Source: Gnetum montanum (lineage: Eukaryota > Streptophyta > Gnetopsida > Gnetales > Gnetaceae). From it: DNA of 64,000 bases. The translations under genes were made by a program, and so were the position numbers. Shown in pieces: positions 8,737 to 20,200 of the stretch. Each line of letters begins with the position of its first letter. Within the stretch, counting starts at the first letter, position 1. The notes beneath the pieces are model-generated. The model worked only from the letters and a program-made list of their open reading frames with translations, did no database searches and was not told the DNA's origin. The stretch is taken from the NCBI GenBank assembly GCA_015680685.1, contig MNCI01015694.1, forward strand, positions 27,726 through 91,725. The letters run 5' to 3'.

Positions 8737-11235
8737 ATGTCTTCTTCTTCTTCTTCTCACAAGAGCACTTCACTAAGGGATCATACAAAGAATAGTTGGC
8801 AATCAAAAACACATAACCTAAATCCACCAGTTCCTCAACAATATAGGGTGGAATATACTCATCGCGATGATTATATTCCCAATTTTACTTTTATCTTCCA
8901 TCAAGATGAACAGATGCACTGGAGAGACTTACAAGGTAACATAGTGTTACCTCTGGATCATGCAGTCCCCAACATGCTCCTCTGTGCTTTGGCATAGATT
9001 GGCATGACTTAGCTCTATGCTGAATACATTGTAGAAAATTTTGACATGAGGGATTACCATTCCACAGCTTTACAACGTATGAGGGACTCAAGGTAGGAGA
9101 GTCAACATACACTATTGAAGGGCAAGGAGGTCCCGCACGTCCTAAGTGAAATTGGCAATGGTGAACCACTTATAACTAGTTCACTATTGAAAGATGTTCC
9201 TCCTCTTAACAATAGTGAGGAGGTGGGGTATCAAAACCTATGCTCCATGATACATAACCATGGTTCTGATCCCCATAAACATCAACTATTCACTGAAGGA
9301 ACAACAACAAATGACAAGGACAGGCACTTAGATCGTCACCATGATCAGGGCTGAAGCCACAGAAGAGAAGGTAAGAAACATCATCATGGCAATGGTTCTC
9401 ATTTTTCTTCACCTTCATCACATCACTCACCCTCTCCTTCCACATTAGGGCACAATCATGAAGAGCATAATGGAGAGGATAAAGGTAAGAAAAATGAGAG
9501 ACCTCAACTAGAGAGTCAAGAGCGAGGACAAGGGCATGAATGAAGGGAAAGTAGGGAACAACGAAGACATCATAGACGTCATGAAAGAGATGATCATGAT
9601 GAACCCCTACTTGCCACCTGAATCATGCTAAACATAATGGAGGCAGTAAGAATCCCAACAAGGCATTTAAAAGATAGTCAGATCAAATGCTTAGACATGA
9701 ACAATATCCCACGATTTGAAGGGGGATACAACGTGGATCCGTAAAATCATTTACATGCATTCCACAATTCTTGCACCTTGCAAAACATAGAAAATGAGTG
9801 GAAAAAACTAAAGTTGTTTCCCAAGACACTCATCAAGGAAGCAGAGAGTTGGTACCGGTCCTTAGAACTGGAAACCATTAGGAGGTGGAGTACGATGTTA
9901 GAACTCTGTAACGATAAGTATCAGACGTACTCCAAAGTGTCTAATTTGTGTAAGTAGATCCAAGGATGGAAGCAAGGTACTCATGAACCCTTGGATGCTA
10001 CCATGGGCCACTACTATGCATTGTTACATCGTTGCCTGGGCCATGGTTACGTACAACGGGACCAACTACTCCACATCGTAGATGGGCTAAGGTATGAGAC
10101 TAGGAGAACCCTTGGGACTTATGCCCAAGGAAGACTATCAGAACTTAGATCCCACGAAATCCATCACTTGTTGGAACAGTTAGCCAAAGAAGAAGGGGAG
10201 CTATGAAAAATGGAAAGTGTGGAAGAATATAACTATGATTCCTCTCTTCGAAAGAAGGGAGTGAGATTTTGCAATGAAGAGGATGAGTCACCAATCGAAC
10301 AGTTGGTGAATAGGAAAACCTTGCCACTTCAAAAGCTAACAACAAAAGTAGCTGATAAGGTAGATGAAGTATGGAGCTCCTTAGACAGTAAAATTGAAAC
10401 TATCCTAAAGATTGTAGAAGATTCTAAGGAGGAACAAAGTAGTGACAAGGATAAGAAAAAGAGGAGAGATTCAGGCCCTGCACGTGACAAGGGTAAGGGC
10501 AAAATAACTATCTTTGATGAGGTTGTGGAATCAGACACAAATGATGAAGGTGGATGTGAGATCTACCACTATGACCATCCTAAGGGATGTTGTCCAATCA
10601 TCTCACATCTACAAGAGTCTGGGGTGTATGCACTCAACCCAAGACTCAACAGATGGCAGACACCCTGTAGGTTACCTTATCCCCAAGGTAACCCAAGACA
10701 GTTCCATCAAACCTTAACGTACTATCCAAGTGGAACTCTACCACAATCCATCGGACAACATCAGCAGTGGCAATACCCATAGTCATGGGGGATGCCATTG
10801 TCTAAACATCAATACCCTTACCAGTAGCCCCATCCATATGGTTACTGTGTGCAACAACTGATTTCTCCAAGTGACTCCATGGGTCACACAACTTCCCAAC
10901 ATCACTACCAAGTTCAAGAGTACTTTAGAAGAAATCCTTCTCCTTTGGGAGATGCTCCATGTCCATACCATCCTCCTACTCCATCCACACCTCTTCCACC
11001 AGTAGTTCCCATACCTTCTGCTCCAACAATGCAAGGGGAACTCCCTACTCAACCGCAGAAACGAAATGCTATGAGAGCCATAAACATTCAACCCACTATT
11101 GATTCTGACAACTGTAAAAAGAGAAGACCTTCCTTTAGGACAAAAAGCCTAGATAAGCTCTCACAACAACAAGCAGTTGAGTCTGTGCACGTCTCTCCAA
11201 CAATTAAGGCTTTGATGCTCCCTTCCATCCAATAG
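8737..11235 (+). pseudogene. Element B gag, frame preserved but with nonsense changes
   Basis: Gag of about 830 codons runs in a single frame from the ATG at 8737, with no frameshift that I can find, although more than ten stops interrupt it. Nearly all stops fit one C-to-T or G-to-A change (TAG for CAG, TGA for CGA, TAA for CAA). Order: Ser-rich N-terminus; a conserved YIPNFTFIFHQDEQMHW block (about 8868-8920); His/Asp-rich linker (9250-9600); the capsid-like retrotransposon gag domain from MNNIPRFEGGYN (about 9700) through RRTLGTYAQGRLSEL (about 10100-10150); a coiled Lys/Glu-rich stretch; a Cys/His motif at 10555-10611; and a Pro/Gln/Tyr-rich tail. Confidence 0.85.
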
Positions 11236-11960
11236 TAGAGCTTAACGCATACGATTATATTAACACATACTGTAACCGACTGGATCAAGGTAGGCCACCT
11301 TCCCAAGAAACTATCTAACCCTGGGAGTCCCTTAATCTACCTCCAAGTCACCGGGAATGAACCACATAAGGCTTTTCTTGACTCAGGTTCCGGAGTCAAC
11401 TTAATTTCATGAGAGCTGGAAGACCAGTCCATCACCATTCCCTTGGGATTGATGGAGGACATCGTTACCATTGTGTATGGTTAGTCTTACCCAGATGATT
11501 TCCTGGTGATTGAAGTTAACAACAATGAAGGGGACTTCCCAATTATAATGAGAAGGGCATGGCTAAGCATAGTAGATGCATGCCTAGGAATTCATGATCT
11601 TTCCTTGGAAATACCTAAGGTAAACATTTATGGAAATATTGAGAAGAGGAAAGTTTCATGCATCACATACAGTGATTCATTGGGTGATGACATGGAGGAA
11701 TGCACAACATCTCCTCCATGCAATAGGTGTGCCCTTCAAACTGTAAGACAAAGATGCTTGTATGTAGCAACCACACAACAAGTAGTAGACACCCCGTGGT
11801 TGACAGCTACTCGAACGAGCAATTGACAAACATGCATGAAACGAATTGAGGAAACAAGCCATGCCAACAACGAAGGCATAGATACATTGGAATATGAGCA
11901 TTACCGACTTCCACCCCTTAATCTAAGAACATCAGTTAGGAAAAGTTGGACACTTCTTAG
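11236..11960 (+). pseudogene. Element B aspartic protease
   Basis: The frame continues from gag. The catalytic loop is intact as FLDSGSGVNLIS (Asp codon at 11380), followed by PLGLMEDIVTIVYG and FPIIMRRAWLS as in elements A and C. About 20 codons between the active site and PLGL that C has (around AWNLPPLKKS) are missing without loss of frame. TGA and TAG stops follow the catalytic loop. The C-terminal Cys-rich part (CNRCALQTVRQRCLYVAT) and the linker are preserved. This is the most intact protease site in the window. Confidence 0.78.
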
Positions 11961-12028
11961 AAATTCAAACAAGTTATCATTATTTTGGATCTCTCCCTTT
12001 CCATTCAATCATGAGGGAGATGGCCACC
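11940..12028 (+). other. Pol-deletion junction and post-integrase tract in element B
   Basis: Up to about 11955 the sequence follows the protease-RT linker of element C (RKSWTLL beside RKLEIP). From about 11980 (GGATCTCTCCCTTTCCATTC) it follows the region that lies after integrase in A (4577-) and C (62808-), including the tract ATGAGGGAGATGGCCACC at 12011-12028. RT, RNase H and integrase are therefore cleanly missing. The reading frame stays open across the junction to a stop near 12034. Confidence 0.75.
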
Positions 12029-13619
12029 TATGCTAATCATTTGGGGCCCTCAGTTCTTTTTAAGTTTTTGTTTTACACGTTTTTTTTTACAAGTTTTTAT
12101 TTTACACATTTTTCTTACACGTTTTTGTTTTACACATTTTTTTTACAAATTTCTTTAACTTTTCTTATTTTTGTTTTACATTACCATTATACTTTTTCAT
12201 TTTGTGTGTGTGTGTGTGTGTGTGCGTGTGTTATCCACCCTGTAAGTTTGTTACCTAATAAGTGTTCTGCATGATGGTATGAACTATTTTCATGTTGATT
12301 GCTAATGTTTGGTTTTTACCTTTAAGTCACAATGTTGATACTAAGGTATGTTTCTTTTGATATGGTAGGCAATGAGTTCACTTCATCCATTCATCCACCA
12401 ATTTCTATGGTCTCTCTCGGCTTGGAAATGTACGGTCACTTCTAACTAAGAACCATTAACGAATCAGTGACTAGGCATTTCTAAAACTAAGGAAGGGCTC
12501 AAGGATTGAAAAGGATGTGACTTCAAGGGAACTTGATGCATTTGTGTTGGCCATTCTCTTGGGTGCTTGGATGTTTTCTTCGTGAGTTTTCTTACAATTT
12601 CGACGTTACCCAATTATCGGGAAGTTGAGTCAATAAAAATAAGAAGTCTTTGCATGGTGTGGTTCTCACACATAAAAACACAAAACACAAAAACAAAAAA
12701 AAAGAGAAGAAAAAAAAAGAGAAAGTGAGAATTCAAAGTACACCCCTTAGACAAAATAATTCTTTGGGCTACAAGCACTGGTTATGGAACTAAAACTGTT
12801 CCCTCTAACTAAGGCCCTTCTCGCTTCCCATTCTCTCCTTATTGTTCCATTGAAATGGTGGTGGATCTTGGGTGAAGGCATTCTTGTTGCTTTAAGAGGA
12901 TGGTTCAGCCAAATGTATTAATGCGAAGTCATTGGAAGTGGTTTGTTTGAGGTCAGAGTTGGAATGAGATTTTCTGAGTCACATTCATCATGCAACACAC
13001 AAGGGGTTATACACCACCTTGTTCTTGGGATTCCATTCCATTCTCTTCTCTCCATCCTTCTTCTCATTCTTCACCTCATTGCTAGTTGTATCATTAGTGT
13101 ATATATTTTGGTTGATGCATTGTTTTCTTTTTGGTAAAGGTTAAGACTTTAACTCTTGTTCCAATTGACATTCCTAGAGCCTACAAACTCTTTGAATGTG
13201 GGTTTGTTAGGGCATTAAGGGCATGAGCCTACTTTGGGGAGGACCCATTGACATTCCTATTTGGTGCACCCGTTAAATTATTTTCCCTAACATTCTTGCA
13301 ATATATATTATTTTGTTCATTCCCATCTTGACATCCATTTCATCGATGTTATCATTGCCTCTTTTTCTCTATCTTTTTTTTTCTTCTTCTTTCTCCATTC
13401 TCTCGCTACTGGAGGCTTGAAATTAGTCATGGGGGTATAGGGCCAAATTTTTTCAATTTTCTCCTAGCTCCTACACCTTTAGTAGTCACCAATATTATAT
13501 CTCTAGATCCGTATTAGCCATACCACAACCTAATCCAATAGACCTTTCACCGCAGCAAGGTATCAACTGCATTGAAATTCATTTACCCTTACTAATATAC
13601 GATTGTGTTGTGTGTGCAG
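12029..13619 (+). other. Noncoding post-pol spacer of element B
   Basis: No gene is seen. The order of blocks matches A and C: T-rich start with repeated TTTTACAC-like units (12055-12185), an A/G-rich block (12672-12725), ACAAGCACTGGTTATGG (12771-12787), CTAACTAAGGCCC (12806-12818) and GAGGACCCATTGACATTCC (13238-13256). A second CATGGGGGTATAGGG tract lies at 13429-13443, identical over CATGGGGGTAT to the true polypurine tract and LTR start. The U3-like internal promoter seen in A, D and F is not evident. Confidence 0.5.
12203..12231. repeat. GT microsatellite
   Basis: A run of GT dinucleotides with one GC interruption near the end, within the spacer of element B. Confidence 0.9.
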
Positions 13620-13799
13620 ATGACAATCATGCAACAACGGATTGGATCTAGAAGGAACACATGGAATGGAGCGGTGCTGGAAGTAGCTATGCAAGGAGCA
13701 AGATCGATAGCGTGCTTATGGATGGACAATGAAAGGTGCAATCTTGGTGTTGGTAGCAGCAACACTTCTTTCTCTCTCTCTTTCTCAGCTACCAAATGA
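13620..13799 (+). CDS. Small ORF in the 3' ORF position of element B, 59 aa
   Basis: The ATG at 13620 directly follows a good 3' splice site (GTGTGTGCAG), just where the large 3' ORFs of D and F begin after TAG. The frame runs 59 codons to TGA at 13797 and is Arg- and Ser-rich with no domain I recognise. It shares no obvious similarity with the D or F protein beyond its place and start context. It may be a remnant after an internal deletion, or a chance frame. Whether it is translated is unknown. Confidence 0.3.
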   Translation: MTIMQQRIGSRRNTWNGAVLEVAMQGARSIACLWMDNERCNLGVGSSNTSFSLSFSATK

Positions 13800-13968
13800 G
13801 GCCTGATGTCAATGTAATAAGGTGTTCACTCTTATTATCATGAACACCAGTTGTCTCTTGTCTTGTAATGATGATCCATTCACAAGTCATCCCATTAGTT
13901 CCATTTGAGTCAATAATCCCATACCATCCCAATATTTTGTAAGGAACTCGAGGATGAGTTTTCATTCA

Positions 13969-13980
13969 TTCATGGGGGTA
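13969..13980 (+). other. Polypurine tract of element B
   Basis: TCATGGGGGTA ends immediately before the 3' LTR start TGATGG at 13981. It primes plus-strand DNA synthesis in LTR elements. The same motif precedes the 3' LTR of A (17523-17534) and, with a change, F (33871-33882). Confidence 0.8.
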
Positions 13981-14749
13981 TGATGGGATGCGATATCACA
14001 TGGGCCACGATATCATGGTGCGCCTCAAAGTCTATAAATAAGAGGCGACTCTCCCTTGTTTTGCATCCAAGGTCTAGACCGTAGGGAAACTCTAGCATTT
14101 TGATCACTCTAGAGATAGAATATTTTCCATGTGCCCATAGTAGGAGCTCCAAAGTGAACGGATCTTTATTCGAGCAGACATTGTACCTGAACACATGTTT
14201 GTGTACGGCAATAAAGATGAACTTCTTGGATAAACCTTGTAGTGCATGGAATAGGTTAATTAGGACTTTATTTATTGTTTTCCATTTACATGATTTATTA
14301 GTTATTAATTATTTCTCAACCCTTCTCTCCTAGTTAAGTGCCTTAGTACAACTACTTCGAGCACGTGTGGTACACGTGGTGATCCCAGCAACAACTAGCG
14401 TTTGGTAGCCACGGTTGCATTAGTTCAGGGTGTGAATGGTAAGTGGAAATGGATGCTGATACTAGGTAAATTAAGACTAGTTAGTTAAGTTAGAGTTAGT
14501 TAGTTAATCTGTTCAACCCTTCACCTCACTAGCATAGGAGATAAAATCGAAAAGACATAAAAATCATATACCTTAAACTTACTTAACCATACATCGTGAA
14601 AAATACAAGTAACTCTAGGAAGACAATGAATAATTAACCTTAAGTGTTCCATGAGGTGTGTAGGCACTTAGTCTGCAGAGTTCAACTAGATTATGCGTGT
14701 TACACTCGTATTCGTATGGTTGAGTGTAGGGGTACCTCACCACTCATCA
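13981..14749 (+). repeat. Element B 3' LTR
   Basis: The 769-bp LTR begins TGATGGGATGCGATATC and ends CACTCATCA, followed by the GGCTC duplication. It is about 64 bp shorter than the 5' LTR owing to loss of U3 palindromes. TATAAATA is at about 14034-14041. Confidence 0.92.
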
Positions 14750-14754
14750 GGCTC
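14750..14754. repeat. Right target site duplication of element B (GGCTC)
   Basis: Exact copy of 7757-7761. Beyond it the 3' ORF of element A resumes. Confidence 0.9.
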
Positions 14755-17345
14755 TTTCTTGGAGCAAGCACCAAAAGAAGTGCATAACCAACTACAAGCC
14801 TTTTGCATGTGGCCAATCATCACTTCCATTGAGGAGTGGCACATGGAAGAGAAATTTTTATTCTAGAACAATAGGCAAGCCAGATCAATAGTAAAAATTA
14901 AGGACATCTTAGTGTCCTACTTAGTGTAGGCCATTGCTAAAGTGCTTGGGTTGTTAGAAATAGGGATGAATTTCACTGAGATTCCAATGCAGGTAGACCC
15001 TAGTATCAAGAAAGAATGGGTGTGATGGTTTTATTGTATTAACTACAAGGAGTTTTTCATGCTTACACCAACAGAAATGATCCACTACAAGATTGTGCAC
15101 TTCTACTTCAATCCCACAATGAGGCTAAGCAAAATCACTACCCTTTCTACCCATGCATGTACTACTTTGAATGGGAGGTTCCTTATCAACCTTCCATAGC
15201 TTATTTATTTAGATATTTAGAAGTGGTTTAAAGAAAATGAATGTGGAAGGAAGGCACTCTCCTTCCCATGCCTTATTAGAAAACTCTATTGGAGGGGAGG
15301 AATAGTTCATTATACAAATGATGCTGTTAGGCATGCTTTGATTGCTAATTGTCTAGAGATGATGAAAGATAAGATGCATGCAACAACCATTCAAGAAAAG
15401 GAGCATCAACCACCACCTCCACCTACCACTCAAACAATTGTGCTAAACATCACTGCAACAACCCAACGGTAGCATGAATACCAAGAATGGCTCTTGAGCA
15501 AATAAGAGCAACAAGCAAGCATGAGTGGCAAGCATCCATTTTTGTACAAATGAACAATAAGTCACCTAAATGATGTGGCCCAAACAATTAGCCTAATGAG
15601 TGGATGTGGATCCATTTCTTGACCCAAAAAATGTAGTTTCCCATGAAGTTAAATCTTAGCACTAGAGAGGTCATGGTATCTCTCGTAGAATAGCAAACAC
15701 TTCTAGAAATCTTTGGAAACACCATGACCTTCTCAGTGCACTTGGAGGAAGTGAGGGGATAATAATATTGATGATGCAGCATCAAGGGTAGGGGACAATA
15801 CTAGAGGTGGTTGTTGACCAAATTTTTGAAACACTCAACACACTTGTGACATATGTTCCAAATGTCACCACACTCAAGGATGTGTAGATGTTCACAGGTA
15901 CCAAAAGTGGTAGAATAAATGTAGCATAGCATGAAGAACTACTAGACCAATTGGTGGGAAGTAGGTAACTACTTATGGATGTTTTTGATCTTATGTACAA
16001 TATTACTATAACCCAGTCAGAGCTGTTAGAGGTAAGGGGTAAGAACATCATCTTAGAGGGGTAGCTCAAAATAACCAAGGAGTTAAATGAATGCTTGGAT
16101 GCTGAAGTTGCCAAATTAAGAGCCCAAATTATTGACCTTGCATTTCTCAACCTAACATTAACAAGGGATGAAGCTATTGAAAAACTTTACACTAGATTGA
16201 AAGGGGTTGAGGGTGCAATGGAAATGATGGTGTTCTACCAATCCTTGGTAGAAACCACACAACACAAAATTTATAAGTCCTTGGATTAGAACCACTAGGA
16301 GAATGTACAATTGACCATAGCGAACCATCACTTGTGGAATGTTGATGAGCATAAATAGAAATTACATAACTTCATCCATCAATAGTAGGAGCAACTAGCC
16401 AGAGAAAACATAGAACTAAGGAGATTGGTAGTAGAAAATAGAAACTGCTCCATCAAGGAGGTCCATGCCCTTTGCCAAAAGATTGCGATAAAGGTAATCA
16501 CCTGGAAATTAGAGGCTCTTGAATTTGAGAGAGTCAATGATCATTACAGAGATCAGGTTGGTCTGCAAAAAGAAGTGAATGAAAAACACATCTAGTTGGA
16601 AAAGGTGAAAGTAAATGAAACACTCCAACAACTCTAGCAAGGAAAAGAATTGTGGTAAACTATCATTGATGGGATAGATGCCTATAATGAAGTAGAAATC
16701 CACATGAAAGAGTTGCAAATTGAGGAGATGATAGAATACATGGAGCTTACCAATCTCTGATATGAAAACTTGACCATGTTGACTACTAGACGATTGCAGT
16801 TAGAACTAGAGAAATAGGTGGCCAACTTGTACTTGTTATATGAGGCCAAGTTCAAGCATCACAAAGACATCAAGAAAAAGTTGCGGTGGCAAATGTTGAA
16901 CTTGAAGTTCTCAAGGGAAAATACACTGATCAAAGATCTACCATTGAGAACTTGGTGAGAATGATGAATAACTATTAGGAGCTATAGAACACAATTAGGG
17001 CATTCAATGTTGAACACAAGCAGTTCACTTCCTAGTTTGTCAATTGAAAGTAATTATTCCCAGTAATGCCTTTTCCATGGGATATCCCCATTTGAGCCCA
17101 CATTGGTGATGCTGCATGGATTTTGAATGATCCCCAAATTAAGAAAGAGAAGATGAAGGCATTACTAAATACCTTTCACCTTGCACTGAAGGTTGTAGTT
17201 GTAGCAGGATAGCCATAGCTACCTTAGCCATTGCAAGTGCCCAAAGCTAGCAAATGTCCTTTAGAATCTCAGGAGCCTCCACCATTGGAGACTATCTAAT
17301 CTTCTCCACTACTTACCTACCATCAAAGGATCTCCTATCCAATTT
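14755..17345 (+). pseudogene. Element A 3' ORF, main part: unassigned coiled-coil protein
   Basis: Continuation of the ORF cut by element B. The first 250 codons look globular (EEWHMEEKFLF, IPMQVDPSIKKEWV, GGIVHYTNDAVRHA near 15295-15340). A Pro/Thr-rich linker follows (15405-15460), then a long heptad-rich region from about 15800 to 17030, for example LNECLDAEVAKLRAQIIDLA (about 16083-16142). A C-terminal block PFPWDIPI (about 17071-17094) and DPQIKKEKMKALL is shared with F (PCPWDVPV and DPRMKEEKLQALF). No signal peptide or membrane segment is evident, unlike a classical envelope protein. Many TAG/TAA codons interrupt it. Family unknown to me. Confidence 0.6.
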
Positions 17346-17522
17346 TTTGTAGTCATGTCATGGTGTTCAATTTTGTATCATGAACACCACAATTTTTGTA
17401 ATGTGTTGATTTGTACACTCAAGCACTTAGTTTTGTTATGTTAGTTTGTTATGTCAAGAGTTAATTAATAATCCCATACCTTTTGAGTTTTGTAGAGGAA
17501 CTTGAGAACAAGTTTTCATTCA

Positions 17523-17534
17523 GTTATGGGGGTA
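17523..17534 (+). other. Polypurine tract of element A
   Basis: GTTATGGGGGTA stands immediately before the 3' LTR start TGATGAG. Confidence 0.78.
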
Positions 17535-18471
17535 TGATGAGCATCAAAGTATCGCATTGACAAGCCCCCATTAATATGGCCTCTTCAATGGACCCCCATT
17601 GATGGGGCTCCATTTATGTGGTGTTGCCCCATCTATGAGGTAGTGTTGACATAGTGTTTACTATGTCTATGGGCCCCATCAATGCAACTCTACAATAAAA
17701 ACTATAAATACGATCTCATAGCTGTGTTTATGGAGTCATGTCATAGTTGTAGTGAAGCTCTTACAGTTTTTACATTTGAGAGTTAGAATATTTTTACGAG
17801 TGCTTGCAATAAGAATCATTGAGTGTATGGATTTTTATTCGAGCACTATTGTACCTGAGCACGATAGTGTGTGTGGAAATAAAGATGAGCTTCTTGATAA
17901 ACCTTGTAGCATTCTAGGTAGCCTAAATGTTTTATTCATGGATTTAATGTTTTCAGTTTTTATTCAATATTTTTCAATAATTAAGCTAATTAAGTAATTA
18001 AGAAAGATAAGCTAAATAGTAATTAAGTAAACACATAAGTACGACTGCTTTGAGCATGCATATGAAATTTAGTAATCCCAGTGGTGCTTAATGCTTGGTA
18101 ACCCAACAATGTTATATGTGTTCAAGATGTGTACAACAAGTGGGACTGGATACTTATGTTAGGACTAGTTGAATAATAGTTAGCCCATTAGATTAAAGTA
18201 GATATTAAATTACTTTATTCTCAATCTTGTTTCTTTCAAGTACCAAACTATAAAATATAAAATGATAAAAATCATGTGCCTCAATTACACTTAAACCATA
18301 CCCTTAAGCTTCAAAAGTGTAGTTGGGAAGATAATGAATGTCCTCAATGTATAGTTCACTTCCTAGAAAACTAGTGCATAGGAAAACTATAGAGTCCATA
18401 GATTTTGATCGAATCATGCATGAATGCTTTGTGATTTGTATGGTTGGGTGTAGGTAGCTCACCACTCATCA
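17535..18471 (+). repeat. Element A 3' LTR
   Basis: The 937-bp LTR starts TGATGAGCATC and ends CACTCATCA, as in B and C. U3 carries inverted GC-rich motifs, including the perfect palindrome-like CCCCATTGATGGGG (17594-17607) and a GGGCCCCATCAATG block (about 17675), followed by TATAAATA at 17703-17710 and an AATAAA at 17878. The U3 is quite different from those of B, C and F although R/U5 are recognisably similar. This marks A as a separate subfamily. Confidence 0.88.
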
Positions 18472-18476
18472 AAGAA
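18472..18476. repeat. Presumed right target site duplication of element A (AAGAA)
   Basis: Five bases after the 3' LTR of A. The matching left copy would lie before the 5' LTR outside the window, so this is unconfirmed. Confidence 0.4.
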
Positions 18477-18885
18477 CTTTTCATATCATGACTAATGGTT
18501 CTAACTGTGCACTTGGTATAGTATTGATACAACTAGATGATCAAAAAAGACTGTGCTACATACATTACACTAGTAGGAGCATCATTAGAGCATAATTGAA
18601 CTACATCATAACTGAAAAGAAGTTTATGGCTTTATGGTTTATGCACTTGAAAATTTTAGACATTACATGCTTAGGCACCAGATCTATGTCTGCATAGATC
18701 ATAGTGCCATTTGATTTCTTATGAACAAACAAATGATCAATCCTAGAGTGATCAGATGGCTTGTAATTTTGTGGGAGTTTGACATCATGATGATTGATAA
18801 GAAAGAAACATAAAATGTAGTATCTAATCATCTAGCAAGGTTGAAATGGGATTCAAACATTTGAGTGGAACCTTTATCAAACCAA
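18472..18885 (+). pseudogene. Element D RNase H, 3' part, decayed
   Basis: The frame opens with FHIMTNGSNCALGIVLIQLDD (first 20 residues match the RNase H start of C with IDMSNFALGAIL). It continues through LNYIITEKKFMAL and a VDHSAI-like block, ending before 18885 with a LARL-type tail. Numerous stops and a frameshift near 18630 interrupt it. The RT that should precede it is separated by element A and lies outside the window. Confidence 0.72.
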
Positions 18886-18939
18886 TTTCCCAATGAGGAT
18901 CTATTTACTAGAATAGTAAAGGCTGTAAATTCAATAGGG

Positions 18940-20200
18940 AAGCCATGGACTACAAAGTACCTAACTTATCTAACAACACAAGAGCTTCCTATTGAATGGA
19001 GTAGAAAAAAACATGAGAAATTCCTTCACAAATCAAACTAGTATATGGAAATTAATAGCAATCTATGCAATATTTGTGCATATGGGCTTGTTAAATGCTG
19101 TGTGCCAGAGTGTGACCAATAGAGAGTCTTATAGGACATCCATGAAGGCCCATGTGGTGGCCACTATGCAGGGCATAGAACGATACTCAAGTTAATGATA
19201 GCATGCTACTTTTGGCCTACTTTATTCAAAGATGCTCATAATTTTGCACAATGTTGTGAATGCTACCAAAGAGATGGAGGAATTATGGCTAGATATGAAG
19301 GACCATAGCAATGGATATAGCCACTAGAACGTTTTGACATATGGGGAATTAATTTTATGGAACCCATTCAACTGATGTAAAATGTAAAAGAGTACATTAT
19401 TGTGACTATGGATTACTGCACAAAGTAGGCAGAGGTAGGAATAGTGAAAGACTATATAGTAAAGATAGCTACCAAATTTTTCCAACAACATGTGGTGAAT
19501 AGATTTGGGGTACCATGAATTCTTATATTAAATAATGGGACTCACTTCACCAGTGCAACATTTAAGAAGCTCATGCAACAACTTAGTGTGAACCATAATT
19601 TAACAACACCATATCATCCCCAAGAAAATGGTCAAGCTAAAGTAACTAACTGCAAAATTACTAGAATACTCACAAGGACTATTAATAGTTTTAGAAGGGA
19701 CTAGAGCACTAAACTGAATGATGGTTTATGGGCCTATAGGACATCTTGGAAACTACCTATAGGATAAACATCATATGAATTAGCCTATGGTAAGTTGCCA
19801 ATGCTTCCAATCTAGGCAAAGCTTCACACTATAGCTACTACCAGTGAACTTGATCTTGATTTGAGCTTAGCCCAAAAGGAATGTCTTATGAACCTAAATA
19901 TTTTAGATGAGAATAGGCTGGTAGCACTCATGAGTAGTAAATTCCATAAGAATTAATCCAAACTCATGCATGATACATGGATAAGTAACCATACAACCAG
20001 GTGACAAGGTCCTCTATTATAATCCTAGTCATTTACCCCAAAAATCTAAACTTTAGACACTTTGGGAGGGACCATGCATTGTCCAAGCCATTTATCCATT
20101 TGGTGCCTTGCATATCTATCACCCATCTTCTTCACATAAGCTTATTCTTATCAATATCTAATAAGTCAAACCTTACTATGAATCTTCTAAGAAGTCTACC
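18940..20200 (+). pseudogene. Element D integrase, decayed
   Basis: HEGPCGGHYAGHRTILKL (about 19139-19192) and CCECYQRDGG (19255-19285) give the zinc-binding N-terminus. The core has WGINFMEPI (Asp to Asn at the first catalytic position, about 19344), LNNGTHFTSA (second Asp to Asn, 19531) and GQAKVTNCKI (catalytic Glu to Lys at 19639). All three catalytic acids are lost through G-to-A changes. The C-terminus resembles that of A and C (LDLDLSLAQKECLMNLNILD) and ends near the tail at 20200. Confidence 0.83.

Larger units (their letters stand above)
7762..14749 (+). mobile_element. Complete non-autonomous Athila-like element B (LTRs, gag, protease; no RT, RNase H or integrase)
   Basis: B is 6988 bp, bounded by GGCTC duplications, with two LTRs, a tRNA-Asp-type PBS and a polypurine tract. 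Gag and protease lie in one frame from 8737 to about 12036. Where relatives A and C have about 2.5 kb of RT, RNase H and integrase, B jumps from the protease linker (about 11960) straight to the post-integrase tract at 12009. The 3' ORF is also reduced to a 59-codon frame. The two LTRs differ at about 13 of about 225 positions compared by eye past the TATA box, so B is younger than F or G. It must have moved with enzymes supplied by relatives. Confidence 0.93.
1..18471 (+). mobile_element. Athila-like Ty3/gypsy element A, 5' end outside window, interrupted by a LINE and element B
   Basis: The segment reads gag, protease, RT, RNase H, integrase, noncoding spacer, 3' ORF, polypurine tract and 3' LTR. 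This is the order of Athila-type Ty3/gypsy elements, which carry an extra ORF after integrase. The RT active-site box reads FMDD and is followed by a Ser (at 2428), a variant typical of the Athila clade. The 3' LTR ends in CATCA at 18471 and is followed directly by an RNase H reading frame of another element, so A was inserted into element D. The 5' LTR and start of gag lie before base 1. The element is interrupted at 6200-6910 by a LINE and at 7762-14754 by element B. Every coding domain has stops or frameshifts, so the copy is dead. Confidence 0.9.

Noticed and set aside
14755-17345. Envelope gene or endogenous plant virus
   Set aside because: No membrane segment, signal peptide or capsid/movement-protein motif is seen; the LTRs, PBS and pol belong to LTR retrotransposons.
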